Shown: one piece after another, positions 42,595 through 55,620 of the stretch
Numbering within the stretch: position 1 is the first letter of the stretch
How the letters are laid out: each line of letters starts with the position of its first letter
Assembly: GCA_020086605.1 (NCBI GenBank)
Contig: JACBWW010000002.1
Span: 28,140,049 to 28,204,048, forward strand
Direction of reading: 5' to 3'
From: Lanius collurio
Taxonomy: Eukaryota; Chordata; Aves; Passeriformes; Laniidae
Length of the DNA: 64,000 nt
Translations under genes and position numbers: made by a program
Notes under the pieces: generated by a model
Database searches by the model: none
Told to the model about the DNA's origin: nothing
The model's input: only the letters and a program-made list of their open reading frames with translations

Positions 42595-42665
42595 TTTCAG
42601 TCAGAAAGGATCTACAACAATCATCCAGTTCAACTCCCTGATCAATTCAGGGCAACTGAACTAGT
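42595..42665 (-). mobile_element. Short CR1 LINE 3' fragment with (AATAG)n tail
   Basis: After the pentanucleotide array the plus strand reads 'atttcagtcagaaaggat', 'ctacaacaatcatccagtt' and 'caactccctgatcaattcag'. This is the reverse complement of the end of a bird CR1 subfamily that carries this kind of tail. The minus-strand element is truncated to about 70 bases. Confidence 0.8.
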
Positions 42666-45600
42666 TGTTGATCTATTTTTAATATATTTATCTTTTGTGT
42701 CACACACTTATGTAGCTGTTAGATGTTAGCACATTTTCATCATCATGGCACAAAGATTTTGCCTTTGTGCTTACTGTCTGACTGAAAAAGGATATAATAA
42801 TCAAAATTAAAGTATACTTTTCAAAGAATCGAAAATATTGTAACTTTTTCTCTATTTTCACAAGAATGAGCTCTACAGTAAGCACATTTCCATGTGGCTG
42901 CTCAGTGTTCCAGCACTATTCTGTGACCTTTTTCGAAAGTACACAATCTAGTGCTGATTCAGGACAACATTTCGTGCCATGTCAGCCCATCATTGGCAGG
43001 AGAAAGAAAAGAAAGGATCCAACCCAGATGTTTCTCAGAATGTTCTGATAAACTCAAGATTTTAATGGCATTTGCTACAATAGAAAAATAATTAAAAGAG
43101 GGGGAGAAAAAGGCGAGTGGGAATGCTGGGCAGTCATGCAGAGGTGATCACTAAATGTCCTTTATGTACCCAATTTGTTCTTGATACTTAAGGACACTGT
43201 GGTGCTTGTACATGAACTGGAGCCACTTGTCAGTAGAGAGGCTGCCAGGATTAAATCAGTAAGAAATTGTTTATTCAGCCTGTTCAAACAAAAAATGAAT
43301 TGTTTTGATGAATGAGATTTTTTAAAATGAATTAGCACATGTCATGCCAGTAGTTTTTAAATGTAAAGCACTGAGGCGTTTTTTTTTTTCCTTTCATTCT
43401 GACATAACTGCCCTAAAATAACTGAAGGGCTCCAACAGCAGCACATTACATTATGTATTGCAAAGGACATAGTTGCCACTGTAGGTAGACAAATGCCACT
43501 TAAAAAATCCCAACCAACCAAAAAAAAAAAAAAGAGGAAAAACCACACACACAACCCTTCCTACATTGCACATATTCTGTAGTAGCTTTGAGAAAATAAT
43601 CTTCATTTTTTACAATGAAAAACATCCAATGATTCAGTTAAATGTACTTTCAGTGATGATGAACATTTCTAAGTCCCTCTAGTAGGATTATTAACTTTGG
43701 GCAAAACTCTTCAGCTTCTTTTGAGAGAGGTCTTTATAATGGTGATAATTTGCATGTAGTGAACTAAGCCCTAACCTTCCCTACTGTTTCAGAACCTTCC
43801 CTTTGTGGAAAGCTGTGTGCCTCATCTGAAGCTGAGCTTGCCAAAGTGGGGAGTCAACAGCCACACATTCACCTTGCAAAGGGTCAGAAGTATCACCAGT
43901 CCTTGCTGGTCTCTTCCAACACCCATGAGGGGTAAGTTAAACTACACTTTTTGGGTGAGAAAGCCCCAGCTGAACCAAACAACCCAAAGTCATACATAGG
44001 TTCACCTTGTCGATGTGAGTACAATATTTCAGCTTCTGTTATTAAGAATGAGATGACTCATAATTATTACATTGATACATTTCCCCTGTTGGAACTTCCA
44101 TGTCATTGGCATAAACTAGTTTACACGCTGCTCACATTCAGGAATGTAAAGGTTCGCCTTGGAAGAAATGTGTGGCATCAGCCAAGATGAGATCATGCCC
44201 ATCGAAATTGTGACATTGTACCCATTCTGGCTGGAAGGGGCATGGTGTCTGGATAAGTCCTCGGTTATAATTAGCAAATTAAACCTGCTCCATGCTCAAG
44301 GCAGAGAATCTGGCATGGAAAAGCTCCAAAAGCTTTTTCAACCCATTCCAAATTGGCCACTGTGATAACATAATTAAGACAATAGGGGTGTTATATTTGG
44401 AAATGTTGCTAAAAATAGGTTACCTTATTTAAGGAGCATCTCCTCCCCGGGTAACTTTTGGAAATACCTCTGGCTGAAAGAAGGGACAGTGAAGAGAGAA
44501 TTCACTGATACACTTGGAAAACAAGTATATACAAAATATAAATTGTGGTTCAGAAATCATACCACCAAGTCCATGTTGTTTTAAAGTCTTTCTTGACCCC
44601 TTGCTTTTAAGAATAAACATGAAAGAAATAATAGAAATTATATATATATATATATATGAAATAACTAATAGAGAAATCTATACTGGTTGTCTCTCCTGCT
44701 GTGTTGATTCCTTTCTGTTGAAGCTATCACCTGATGAAGCAGAACATTTACAACCTGCTTTGATCAAATGCCATGGCATGCAGGAGTGCTTCCGGAGTAC
44801 CCAACTTCCTCATTTGATTCCCTGAAGTAACATGCTCTTCCATAACTGGTGGTTGTTCCTGGCAAGGCCTTCCTGCTTATCACTGCTCAATAGTCTTGTT
44901 AATTAAGACAGCAAAATGAAGCTCCACATTTTAGCCATATTTAGATAATCTCAGGAAATTTTGCATAATCTCCACACCTTGAGAGATTTGTCCCTGTTAG
45001 CATTTGGATTACATTTCTTTGGTTAATCTTTTAAGACAGTAATAATTAATATTTACAGAGCTTTCACATGAGAACTTGGATTTGCTTTACAGTCTTTGTG
45101 TGTTTACTGCATCTTGTGCTTATAGATAGAGCAGATGGCTCAGTATTGGTGATTTGACTTTACTGGTGGTGGAATGAGTATGGGAAAGGTTTAGGAAATG
45201 TAACCAAACTTGGGGTGCAAATCAGTGACAATGCTGGTACAGGAACAATTCTCCAAATGGCAGCTCTGAAAGATACAGTACTCTTATAAAGCTGCCCTCA
45301 AGCCTTCTTAAAATGTAAAGGGCAAGAAAGCATTCTGACATCAGAATGAATGAATGGTAATGCTGACCTCCTAGTGTGCTGGTTTCTGGTACCCTGAATC
45401 ACTTGGAATAAGAGCGTGCTCAGTGACTTGGTCTCAGTGGAGTTGTTCACAGAAGGGGCGCTAACTGAAAGCGGGGAGGGGATCTGAAGGTCGCTGCTTA
45501 AGCAATGTGGTTTTGCCACCTAGATTAGGCAGGTTTAGCAGTTCTTAAACGGTCCACACTCCATCCCCATTCCTATCCCCGTTCCCATCTCTCTGAGTTT

Positions 45601-47620
45601 CTAACTGCTTGAAATTGACGGTCATGGATCTTGGAAGGTGTTAAGGCTGCTCCCTAGCACCTTGGTGACAAACATTTCCTTTCCTTGCCTGCAGCTGATG
45701 CTACTTTTTGGCCCAATTAATGCTTCTACCCCCACTTTTTAAACAGAGAAATATCTGTGCTCTTACCACAGAGACAGTTGGTCCATCCCTACCAGAACTT
45801 CACAGCCTTTGGTGAAACCTTTCTGAGCCTTATTTCCTTATGCACAAAGGGCAGATGTTGGCCCTGCTAGAGTCAAACCCAGCACGGTGACGCACCAGGA
45901 AAGGCCATACACTGTGGCAGAGGAGACACCAAGTACCTACGCAGTGGCTCTCAGTGGAGGCTTCCCTGGCTATCCTTGAGCTCACAGCAGCAGGACAAGC
46001 CTGAAAAGCAGCAGCCAGGAGAAAGCAACAAGACCCTTATCAAAATAGTGTCCAGTTGTTCTATTTGCCATCATAAAACAATTAACATTCCCACCTGATA
46101 GTGTTACACTGATAATGAATACTCCATGTCATTCTTTTTTTTTTAATGACATTGCTCTCTTAAATCATTGGTAATGTACCTACACACATAAATATCTGTC
46201 TATTACAAGAGTTTCTGCTAAGATTTCCCATCAGCTAAAAAATGTTAGAGCCACCACCAACTGTACCAATGAATCAAAATGCACAATGGGGTTTCTACAG
46301 AGTATGGAGCACTCCTTCATAAGTGATGTGAAGGAGTAGCTGACAGTGTTAGGGGCAGGGTAGGAGTAATTAAAAAAATCTTTTTGAGTGTCAAGGAAAG
46401 ATTGAAGAACCATATAAATCTAGAGAAAAATGAGTAACTACAGGAAATTTTAAGGACAAAAGAAAATCAAGCAAAGCTGAAGAGGAGATGGAATGGGGGA
46501 AAGAGGAAGAAGAGGGGTATAATGCTGCACTGTAATTTAGTTTTTCTTCCCAGGAGAAGCACATCTTGTATTCTCTGTGAGCTGAACTGCTTGTGTGTCA
46601 CCTAGAAATGTAACCCCTTCTCCCACCCCTTCCTTGTGCCAGAGAATCTGATATTTAAGCAGCCAAAGTAAAATCTCTCCCCTAACAGTTCTGCTTCTGT
46701 TTGACCTTAAAAGTCTACATTATTCCAAGGGTAATCCCTGGAGGAGTATTTAAAACAGCAGCATCTTGGGACAGTCTCCAAGGAAGATAGAAGGAAACTC
46801 AGCATTCCCAACAAGCACCTTCCTTGCATCCTTACTATTGTCCATTGTGGCCTTTTCTGGATTTCTTGCTGTGAAAACTGGCTTTCAGAACACTTCCTTA
46901 CCTGAATAACAATTATCAATTTACCTTTGCATAAACCAATCTTGTATTGACTGATTTACCTTAGCTTTGTTCTACTTTGTTTGATCCCTGGATTTCAGGT
47001 CTTCCTACTGACTTTGTCTAGGATGGTTTAACAATGACTGGTAGCATGCAGGGCTGACGTGGTATTGAGCAACAACTCTGCTTTCACAGCTTTATTGGAG
47101 TGACTGAGTAAACTGAACCATCTTACACCAGGGATGAGCCCCAGTTCAAGGTGACAGGGTTCAGCTCCTGGGAACATTATCTCATTTCTTCCCATCTGTC
47201 CGACCATGGACAGAATACCTATTAATACCTAAAGTAAATAATACCTAAGTCAAAAAACTCCATGTAGACAGGGGCATCCCTACTGGCAGAAAAGGCTGGG
47301 GCAGGAGAGGATGCCCACTTCTTCTTCATCAGTGTGTGCTGAAGCCAGTGAGATTCCTCCAGCTTTGAACCAGTATATCTAAGAACCAAATCTGGTTCTG
47401 CGCTTGGCAGAAGCCCAGATACATAAACATGATGCTCAGCCAGATCTGCAAATAAAGATCTGCTAGATTAAAGGGCAGATATACAGTAGATGTTTTGCTT
47501 TCCTGGTAGCCTGGAGAGAACCACCCAGACTTCTAACTTGTGTACGTATACTTTCAAAAGGGCAAAAATGTTGCTTTCATAAATTAATTTCACACACTTT
47601 ACAGAGATAAAAATAATCAC
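42666..47620. other. Gene-free intergenic DNA
   Basis: No supported gene; ORFs up to 103 codons, none recognisable. A (TA)n run lies at 44639-44657. A-run 43520-43533 and T-runs 43379-43389 and 46135-46144 are present. Confidence 0.55.
44639..44657. repeat. (TA)n microsatellite
   Basis: About nine uninterrupted TA units, then TGAAATAAC. Confidence 0.9.
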
Positions 47621-47899
47621 TGTGACATTTTGTTTGTCTTCCTTTTTTCCTGTATGCAAGCAGCCAAATCTCAATTACTTACAGCCCTAAATTCGTTCCG
47701 CTCAATTGTGAAAAGCCCCCGCAATATTCAACAGGAGGGGAAGAATTCTGATTTGTGGAAAGTCATCATGTTTGCAGAGAAAGCAAATTTCCTCCTCTCC
47801 CAATATGCTGTATATATCAGCCAAAACAAGACTCTTATATCGAGTGCCAACTGGTATGAATTCCAACCATTTTATGTATTATATATTAATGTTATAAAA

Positions 47900-48110
47900 A
47901 TATGCACCCCGATTTTTTATAACAAGAGAATTTGTTGTGGCAATATCTGACACCACTTCTGAACTGATGTAGATGTGACAGCCTAATAAAAACTTGCCTG
48001 CCAGCGTGATGGCATTGGTTGTTGATGCAGAATTGCCTTGACAATTCATGGGGTTCTGTACTGGCTTTTCTTCGGTAACAACCATATCAGACTTGCTGAG
48101 CTTTTCTCTA
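47900..48110. promoter_or_regulatory. Candidate conserved non-coding element
   Basis: Repeat-free block including GCCAGCGTGATGGCATTGG, TTGACAATTCATGG and TCGGTAACAACC, with SOX- and homeobox-like sites and no ORF of note. It was chosen by sequence texture alone. Confidence 0.2.
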
Positions 48111-49046
48111 GCTACTTGCTACACTCTGAGCTCAACCAGGTCTAAAAAAGATTGAAGTTTGATTATGTTTCTTCTTATATGTTACAAGTAACAGAAACTG
48201 TGCAGACACTAGTTTGGGGTTTGTTTTTTATTTTTGTTTGGGTTTGTTTTTTTTTTTTTTTTTGATACCTAGGGTGTGACTATTCTGGATACTTCAGCTG
48301 GTTCAGAGAAGACCTTTTCTTTTTTCTACGAAATCTCATTGGCATTTTCCTCCATGAGGGCAGATGTCTCACAGGAGACATCTTTTGTGGTTTCAGCGTG
48401 TGATGAAGTGAAGCATTACATAAACTCAGTGAGGGCTCTGGAGATCCTGTGAGTGCATCTGTGGAATAGACACAGACTGCAAAGAAAATCTGGGATCAGC
48501 GCACAGATTTTTGTCAGGTTTGCTGAAGAGAGAGCCAGGGTACAGCAGTGGCTGTGATCACCTGCAGAAGCTGGGAAGAAAGCTCCTGTTCTGTGATAGC
48601 AGGCAGGGATGATAGGAGCATGCAAGTGTTATTTAATGCCAAGGGACTCTTTGGTGCAATGCTTGCCTCCTGGTGTCTAAGTATATATGAATGTAGAAAC
48701 TTTGGCTGATAAGGTATCTGAAGATATAAAATAAAAAGATTAGGTATTTTTGCATGCAAATTCAGTGAGTCCTGCCTTATGGTGGTGCAAATCAAGACTG
48801 CTGCCAAGGCAGTGGATGTAAGTGTATGTCCTGCACCACAAGAAATTGATGCACCACAGGCATGACTGGGAGAATGAGACACTCACATGATGAGTGCAGC
48901 CTTGTCCTTCCAGTCTCACGAATTGTATCTCCAAGACTGGCACACATACTGACTAGTGGGTGGCTTTGACAGACGTAAACTAGATGGTCTATTTACATAA
49001 TTACCAAAAGGTATGACAAAACCAAACCCTACTATCTCTTCTCATA

Positions 49047-49290
49047 GTGAAAGCTGGTAGGAATAGCTCAGCTGGACAGGGAAAGTTTGCAGGGCCTCAG
49101 TCTGCAGGGGCAAATTTTTCCATGAGCCCATTGGAAGGGTCACAAATGCCTTTTAAATTTCCCGGTCAGCAGCAACAGGAAGCCGTGACCGCAGCAAAGC
49201 ATCCCCGGGGCCGGGGTGATGCGGGCGGCCAGCTGCTGGCAGGGATTAGGAGGATCTGCCCTTGCCAGGTGCGGGTGTCGTGCTCCTTAA
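49047..49290. other. CpG-rich island-like patch in the desert
   Basis: Around 49160-49275 the DNA is locally GC- and CpG-rich (for example CCCCGGGGCCGGGG near 49204 and GCGGGCGGCC near 49220). A 126-codon plus frame crosses it (49047-49427), with no recognised domain. It could be an enhancer or an orphan promoter. Confidence 0.3.
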
Positions 49291-49560
49291 CCAAACATTT
49301 TTATGTGCTGATTGCCTCCCACGTAGGAGACAGCTGTTCCTTCTCCTTCTTATCCAAATGTGTGCTTCCCTTTAACCTCTGGTTTCTTAAGCTGCCAGCT
49401 TCTGGGTCATGGTCCTGTGATAGCTAGATAGCTGGTCCTAGATAGCTGTCTCCTTGATTGGTCAATCTCATTGACTTCAAAGGGTAACCCTGCAAAAACT
49501 GGTGTAAAACACATTTTTTGTTAGCTAGCTGCTTTTTCTGCTTTTCACCTTTCACTTTTA

Positions 49561-49626
49561 CTTTCCTCTTCCTTTCTGTTTCCTCTTTCCTTTTTCTTTC
49601 TCTCTCTCTCATCCTCCCTCTCCCTC
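49561..49626. repeat. Long polypyrimidine tract
   Basis: Sixty-six bases of C and T on the plus strand with only two purine interruptions, including a (CT)n core at 49600-49610. Such tracts can form triplex DNA. Confidence 0.85.
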
Positions 49627-52047
49627 AAAACGGGTGATTTCCAGCTGTTTTCTCTCAGAGCAGGGAAGATTTCCCCCAAGACTATCCTGTAAGATTTGAG
49701 ATCACCTCAGGGCCCCACTGATATATTTTTTTGGCCTTTGCCTTCGAGGAAATCTACCATTTTATGCTGGTTAGAAAATCATCAAATCTACAGGAAACAA
49801 GTGGTACCATTTTCTAATAAGTGACAGAGTGTGGAACTTATTTCCCCTTCAGCAGCATCCTTTTAGTATTAGCAATTAGTACTGTTAATAGTAACTGTGC
49901 AACACACATTGCAGAAATATTTGACCCAGAATCAGAACCCCACTTTTAAGCTAGAATTGCTTTAAAGTGCATGAACACCTGAAAACATAAGTAAGAAGGA
50001 ACTCTGCTGCAGGATGGCTACACAAATGCCACAAGGGGATGATTCTAATAATTTACAGACTGACTGAACAACAGCTGCTTTTAAAGGAGAAGATCATTGC
50101 AGATGAAACAACAAACAATACAGAAACCTACTGGAAGGCAGTGAGGCCTGATGTGTAGTGCTTCAGCACTGAGGTTTCATGACTGGAGAGCTGAACATAA
50201 TTCAGGGATACCAATGCCAGAAACCTCAATAAATTGTACTTTATCCAAGATCCTGGGATGCTGGGTACCAGAAAATGAAGAATATCCCAGTGAGACAAAA
50301 GAAGCATCATCGGTTTTTATCATGGTCTGCATTGCCTTTAATAGCAGCAAGGGCATTTTCTCATTGGAGAAGGTTCTTCTTCAGGGTCCAGGGAACAGAG
50401 GCTGTGCAAACCCTGCCCAGGTTCATCAACTGAGATGAAATACAGAGCTGTGCCTGGTATCTGAAAAGAGTGAGAGTGTGTTGCAGATGGCTTTGCAACC
50501 TCACAACTTTGTATTCTTTGGCTACAAGTGAAAAGGGACGCCTAGAGTGAAAGTGGAGGCTGGTCACACAGGCTTAATATCACAAAGAAGACCCAAAGCT
50601 AAGACAAAACTGAGGTTGTCTTTCCCAAAGTGATTACAGCTACTGTAGAGACATAGTCAGACCTCTGAAGAGCCTGGACATGCAGTTCCTCTGGGTACAT
50701 GGATAGATCCAATACTGAAATTTCATATTTGACTGGGAAAGGAAGGTCCATTCTAGTCTGGAAAAGATACTGTATGCCTCTTGAATGTGCAAAGCCCAGT
50801 AAATCCCAAAGACAAAACCTGCAGAGACATTTGTCCTCTCTCAGCCACAAACGCATCAGAAAACCTGCAGCAGCCAAGAAAAAGCAGACAATGTAATGAG
50901 ATGACTCTCACCCAGCCCCATATATCATTACTTATTTTATCTTCCAAGGCAAATGTACAGGTATTGGGACCTAGTCCAGGAAAGCACTTAGGGCTGTATT
51001 CTGATAGCATGCAGAAGAACAGTACTTCGCTCAGCAAACAGCACCAGTGAAGACTTTGAGGCAAATTATGGCATTAAATTTGCGCAGTGTAAAGGCACCA
51101 GCATTTGTTTCCTGGGCGTTTGCATGCTGCTAACTCCAGTGCTGCAACCCACTGCTGCAGGTTATTCACTTGTGCAGGTGCTCTGCTAACAGACCTAACC
51201 AGGGCAAGGAAAGAGGAGGAGGTCTGCCTCTCTGATTCCCCCTTGAAGCCTGCTGAGAAAACAGATTGCAAGGGACCTCCAGAATTCAGGAATTTTCTGC
51301 GAAAGCATGCTTGCCCTATGGGTTAGAAGAGTGAGCTTTGGGGCACAGGCTATTAATTCCTGACTATTTTATTCTGTAATCTCTCCATAGAGGAATCCAA
51401 ACGTATCTCTGGATGAAAGTACAAATAATCTGCATTAATGTTGGACCAAGAGAAGTGAGTCACCTTCTTCTTTCCAGGCTCCTAAGAAGATCCCCAGAAT
51501 GCAGCTGGGGATCTAGATGAGTCCTGGGGAAATGATGTGAGGAGCAGGTAATGTTGAAAATGTCCTGATTCGGAGCCCAGGGAGAGACTTCCATTGACCT
51601 AAGTGAGGTTTGGATGAGAGGATGCAAGAGCATGCTCCAGATTTGGATTTAAGATCTGCAAAAAATACTGCAGAAAAATCCCAAACCTTAGACAAAGAAA
51701 GAAGTTATACTGCTATATGAAAAAATGCACATCATTTCAGTGAAGAGAAATCAGGTTTAAAAATAAACTAGAAAGTTGGATTAACTTCATCAACATAGGA
51801 GTCAATTCAAGATGAAGAATGGAATTGGAGCAAAAACTAGTGGTACTCTGTTCATAAATGATCGGTCAGTGACTGTCACAGTGACTGCAGTGGCTCCCAG
51901 GCTCTGGGTGCTTTATGGGTGGTAAATGAACACTTTCTCCGTTTTATTCTGGGGGTTGGATTTAGTGTAGCAAAGGTCTGGGGAAGAGATGGAAGTAGTA
52001 AGATGACAGTGGAGGAATAGGGCTATTTCAGTGGTTTAATAAAAACT

Positions 52048-52602
52048 ATGAATGGAGTTTTTCACAAGTTGGAAAGTCTGCCTCCCTGGCTGTTGAGGCA
52101 AACAGGGTCAAGCCCTTGGCCAGCGCACACCATGGAACCTTGTGGCTGCTATGCTCAGAATTCTGCTTTGCAGAAGTGCAGCAAAGACAAGAGGATGAGT
52201 GAGCATTTGTGTCCTGTCCAGGTGGGTTGGGATGCCCAACCAGACCCAGACATCTGGAAGTTTTTCCAGGTTATTTGTCTCTCCAGGGAGACAAAATTCT
52301 TGCTGCAGGTTTCACAAGCAGTCTGTGGTAAACCAGACTTCTTGATCCTAAACCGGTACACAGACAACCAGCTTTACATGGTACTGGGAGAGCATGCCAG
52401 GCACAGTAGGCAGCATCTGGATTGGGTGAAGGAGGCAACCATCAAGGATGATGCTAAGCAGACAAAGGGCCATTTACTAACTCAATTTCCAACCTGTAAA
52501 TGCTGTCGCAACAGTATGTGCTTTAATCATATTAGAAAAATTGCACTTCTGCTTCCAAAATCAATTTCATGGAGATGTTGCCTCCATAATATAGAGGACT
52601 AG
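52048..52602 (+). other. Unassigned 184-codon open frame
   Basis: This is the longest ATG-started frame in the window after ZBTB18, setting aside the CpG-island frames. It is open from 52021 and ends with TAG. The product is rich in Cys, Lys and Gln. I see no signal peptide, clear membrane segment, known domain or transposon motif. No promoter, splice site or poly(A) signal decides for or against it. It may be chance, a non-coding RNA exon or an eroded gene. I do not call it a gene. Confidence 0.12.
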
Positions 52603-53179
52603 ATCCTCAATAAGGTAATCAGCAGAGTTGTGTTGATTTTGGAGAAGATGTAATGATTCATATTTTCTGGGGAGCTGATCCTCAATCAGGGATGTTGAGA
52701 CAAGAGAAAGCGTGATGACTGAGCAGCATGTTGACCATGATTAACAGGTTTCTTTTCTGGGGAGTTGGGTGAAATATGGTCTCTGTGCAGAGAGGTGGCA
52801 CCTGTCAGAGACAGTAATTAAATCCCACATAACCTTTATTTTGAAGGTTTAAATGGAATAAAAATGGTGCATAGAAGTTAATTTTATGAGTAAGCTTTGG
52901 TGTCTTTAGAACACAGTGGGCTCAAATCACAAATGTGTAAAGACTAAATAAAAACAAAACACATATTACAAAAGTAAAAGGTCTTTCTGTATCATGAAGG
53001 GACACCTACTGCATATACAGAGCAGAGGCAAAAAAAAGACAGCCATAATTACCTTTTTTCCATGAACAAATGGCAGCATTTTACTGTAGGTCTTTCTAGG
53101 AGCAGGAAGCTCACCCCAAGGTGAATAGAAATATTTTCAGGATGTACCTGCTGGTGTACAGAGGAGGGAATAGCTGCTG

Positions 53180-53206
53180 CCCCCACCCTTCCCCCCACCC
53201 TTCCCC
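53180..53206 (-). repeat. Tandem C-rich repeat, strong G-quadruplex motif on the minus strand
   Basis: A 12-base unit (CCCCCACCCTTC) is present twice and followed by CCC. The minus strand has five G-runs of three to six separated by AA or T, a very tight G4. It is isolated in ordinary intergenic DNA. Confidence 0.8.
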
Positions 53207-53680
53207 ATTTACCACTCCAGCCAGGATATCACAGCCTGGCAGTAGTTCTTCAGGGACAGCAGTGAGCCAGCATGTGCAGCAACTGTTTGAAGGGGGGATA
53301 AAGCACATCATAAAAGTTTGCAGCCAGAAGCAAGAGAGGAATGTTTTCATGAGACATCCATAGGTTATGAAGCACTGGGTGTGCAGACAGCTATTAAATA
53401 AAATGTAGAGAGAAAAGCACTCACATTAGACAGGAAACCAAGTTTATTTCTTCTCAAGAAGGCCAGTGAGCAGTGAGGCAGCAGCTCAGGTGAAATCTTC
53501 ATCTCCCCTCTCTCATGTCAAACATTCATGTTGGTTCCTGCTGCAGGTCCGCTGTTTCTGGGTTACAGGTAACAACCAGGCAGTGGTGGCTGACAGCTTT
53601 GAAGGGATGGCTGTGTGATCAGCTATGGGGGTTGCTCCTGGTCCCCATTGGGAGCTGGTAGTGCTGGCTGCATGGCCATG

Positions 53681-53733
53681 TCCAGGAAACCAGGAGAGCT
53701 GCGGCTGTCAGGAAACCAGGAGAGCTATGACTG
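53681..53733. repeat. Two-copy tandem duplication (about 27 bp)
   Basis: CAGGAAACCAGGAGAGCT occurs at 53683 and again at 53709, with similar spacer sequence (GCGGCTG / ATGACTG). Confidence 0.8.
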
Positions 53734-55339
53734 TTTCTTGAACTTGGCTTGAAGGAAAAAGACCTGGTTTAAATGGCCAGGGTCAGCTCGTCATCTTGAC
53801 AACTTGGAAAAGAAAATTTAGCGCAGCTGTGCCAATATAAAGGAGCTACTCCTGATTTTAAGAATATTTATAGGCTGGCTTTTGCAGCAGTCTGCTAAGA
53901 CCAATAGCTTAATCTATGCTTGAAATAGGGGGACAGGAAATTTGGGTCTTGCTTTCAATATCACTGTTCCTTGTGGTATAGCTGGGAGTACAGCTGAGCA
54001 ATATAGCTTTAACTTCCTCTGCTCCAAACTATTCCTTTTTTCGTTTCATAAGGGTTTAGATTGTAGTTATCACTTGATATGAAGTGTGGCTGACTAACTA
54101 GTGGTTTTGTACTGTACAGCACAAGGTAGGGGAGCACATGACTAAACAGAGGACAAAGAATTGCTTAAAATGGCTGAGTACTAAAAACCTTTCCAGCCGT
54201 GACAGTACGTACTCATTTGAGGTTTTTCAAGCTGTTAAATATTTTTCAATTCAGTATTTTTATTGGTTTGTCCTGGGTCTTGTCCTTTTTTTTTTTTAAA
54301 TCCTCTTTCCTGTAAATTCTCTTTACTAAAAATACCAACCAACAGTCTCTTTGTGCAGTGAAATCAGGTTGGTGAAAACTGGTTTTGTGCAAGCAGCATG
54401 ATAAAAGGTGCATTCAGAAATATATCCAACAAGTAAGCTCTGCAGGGTGTAAGTCTTCTGAAAAGGCAAGCTGAATCCTCCAAGCCCTTCCACTGCAGGC
54501 TTGTATTGCTATTGAAGACAGCCATGAATAAGGTTTTGCAGGATCGGGCCCCAGAGTTCAGCAAAATTTACTTCCTACCTGCTCTCTATAGCATTTAACA
54601 GCCTGAAATAAAAGAAGGAATTAATTTCTGTTTTAAATTCCTTGGCAAGCAACTTCATCTTGGTGCTTATCTTTTCACAGGAATCAAAGGATACTGCCTT
54701 GTTACAGCTACTCACAGAGCAGAGGCGAGAGAGAGAGCAAGGTATTTGCTTTCTCAGATGACAATCAGGCTCTAACTGGTGGTATTTTCAATAACATTTA
54801 ACAAAGCTGCATTGCTAAAGAATAGGCAATATTGTGGCTTCTCCATTTTTTCATTCTTGCTCTAAGTATGGTCCATTTTTCAGCCAAAGAATTAACTATT
54901 TCCACGATACTCACTCTGCGCCCTGCTCTTCCCAGTGGCTTCTGTCAAATTCCGTTTCATTGTGAAGCCTTGCACTTTTGGAAAATATAGCCCACCAATT
55001 TGGTGGTAAACAAGCCTTGGCTTTAAGACAAAGCTTGTTTTAATCTCCATGATCAGGCTACAGATCTGACCATGTTTTTTAACAAACCTCTTATGAAGAA
55101 ATCCTATTCATGATTATTATCTATATGAGAATAAAAATGTCTAATTACCTTATATTAAATCTGTATTTATCAATTGTGGTTTTCTCTGGGAAATTATAAT
55201 TTGCAGAAATGCTCCACATTCCAGGCTGTAACAGTTGGAGGTGGATGTCCTTAAGGATGGAAAAAAAGTTCTTTTTTAAATGGCACATTTACTAATTATA
55301 AAATGCTCTTATCTCTCTGCAGCCAAAGCCAAAATGAAC

Positions 55340-55620
55340 ATGTGCCTTGCACTAAGAAATCCCAGGATTGTCACAACTTGTGCCAGCTGTTGAGGTTATG
55401 ACACCTGTGCCAGCATCGCCAGCTCTGCCCACTGTCATCTGTTCCAACTGTTCCATCTGCACTGTTTGTACCAATTCTCCCATTTCTGCATCTGTACCTT
55501 CTGCAGAAACGGGTCCAACAATGCCAGCTGTGTCATCGGTGCCAAATATGCCAGATGTTCTATTTGTCCACCCTGGGCCAAATCAATGTAGTTTTGTGCT
55601 CATTAGTTTTAGCTGGTAGA
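55340..55620 (+). other. Degenerate CTGTNCCA-rich stretch with an open frame
   Basis: After an acceptor-like CTCTCTGCAG (55312-55321), the DNA repeats loose units such as CTGTGCCAGC, CTGTTCCAAC, CTGTTCCATC and TCTGTACC. The plus frame from 55368 codes 83 residues rich in Val, Pro, Ser and Ala with regular Pro spacing. It also contains GCCAGATGTT (55550-55559), a perfect match to the ZBTB18 site consensus. It may be an old minisatellite or an exon of an unknown transcript; no family is recognised. Confidence 0.2.
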
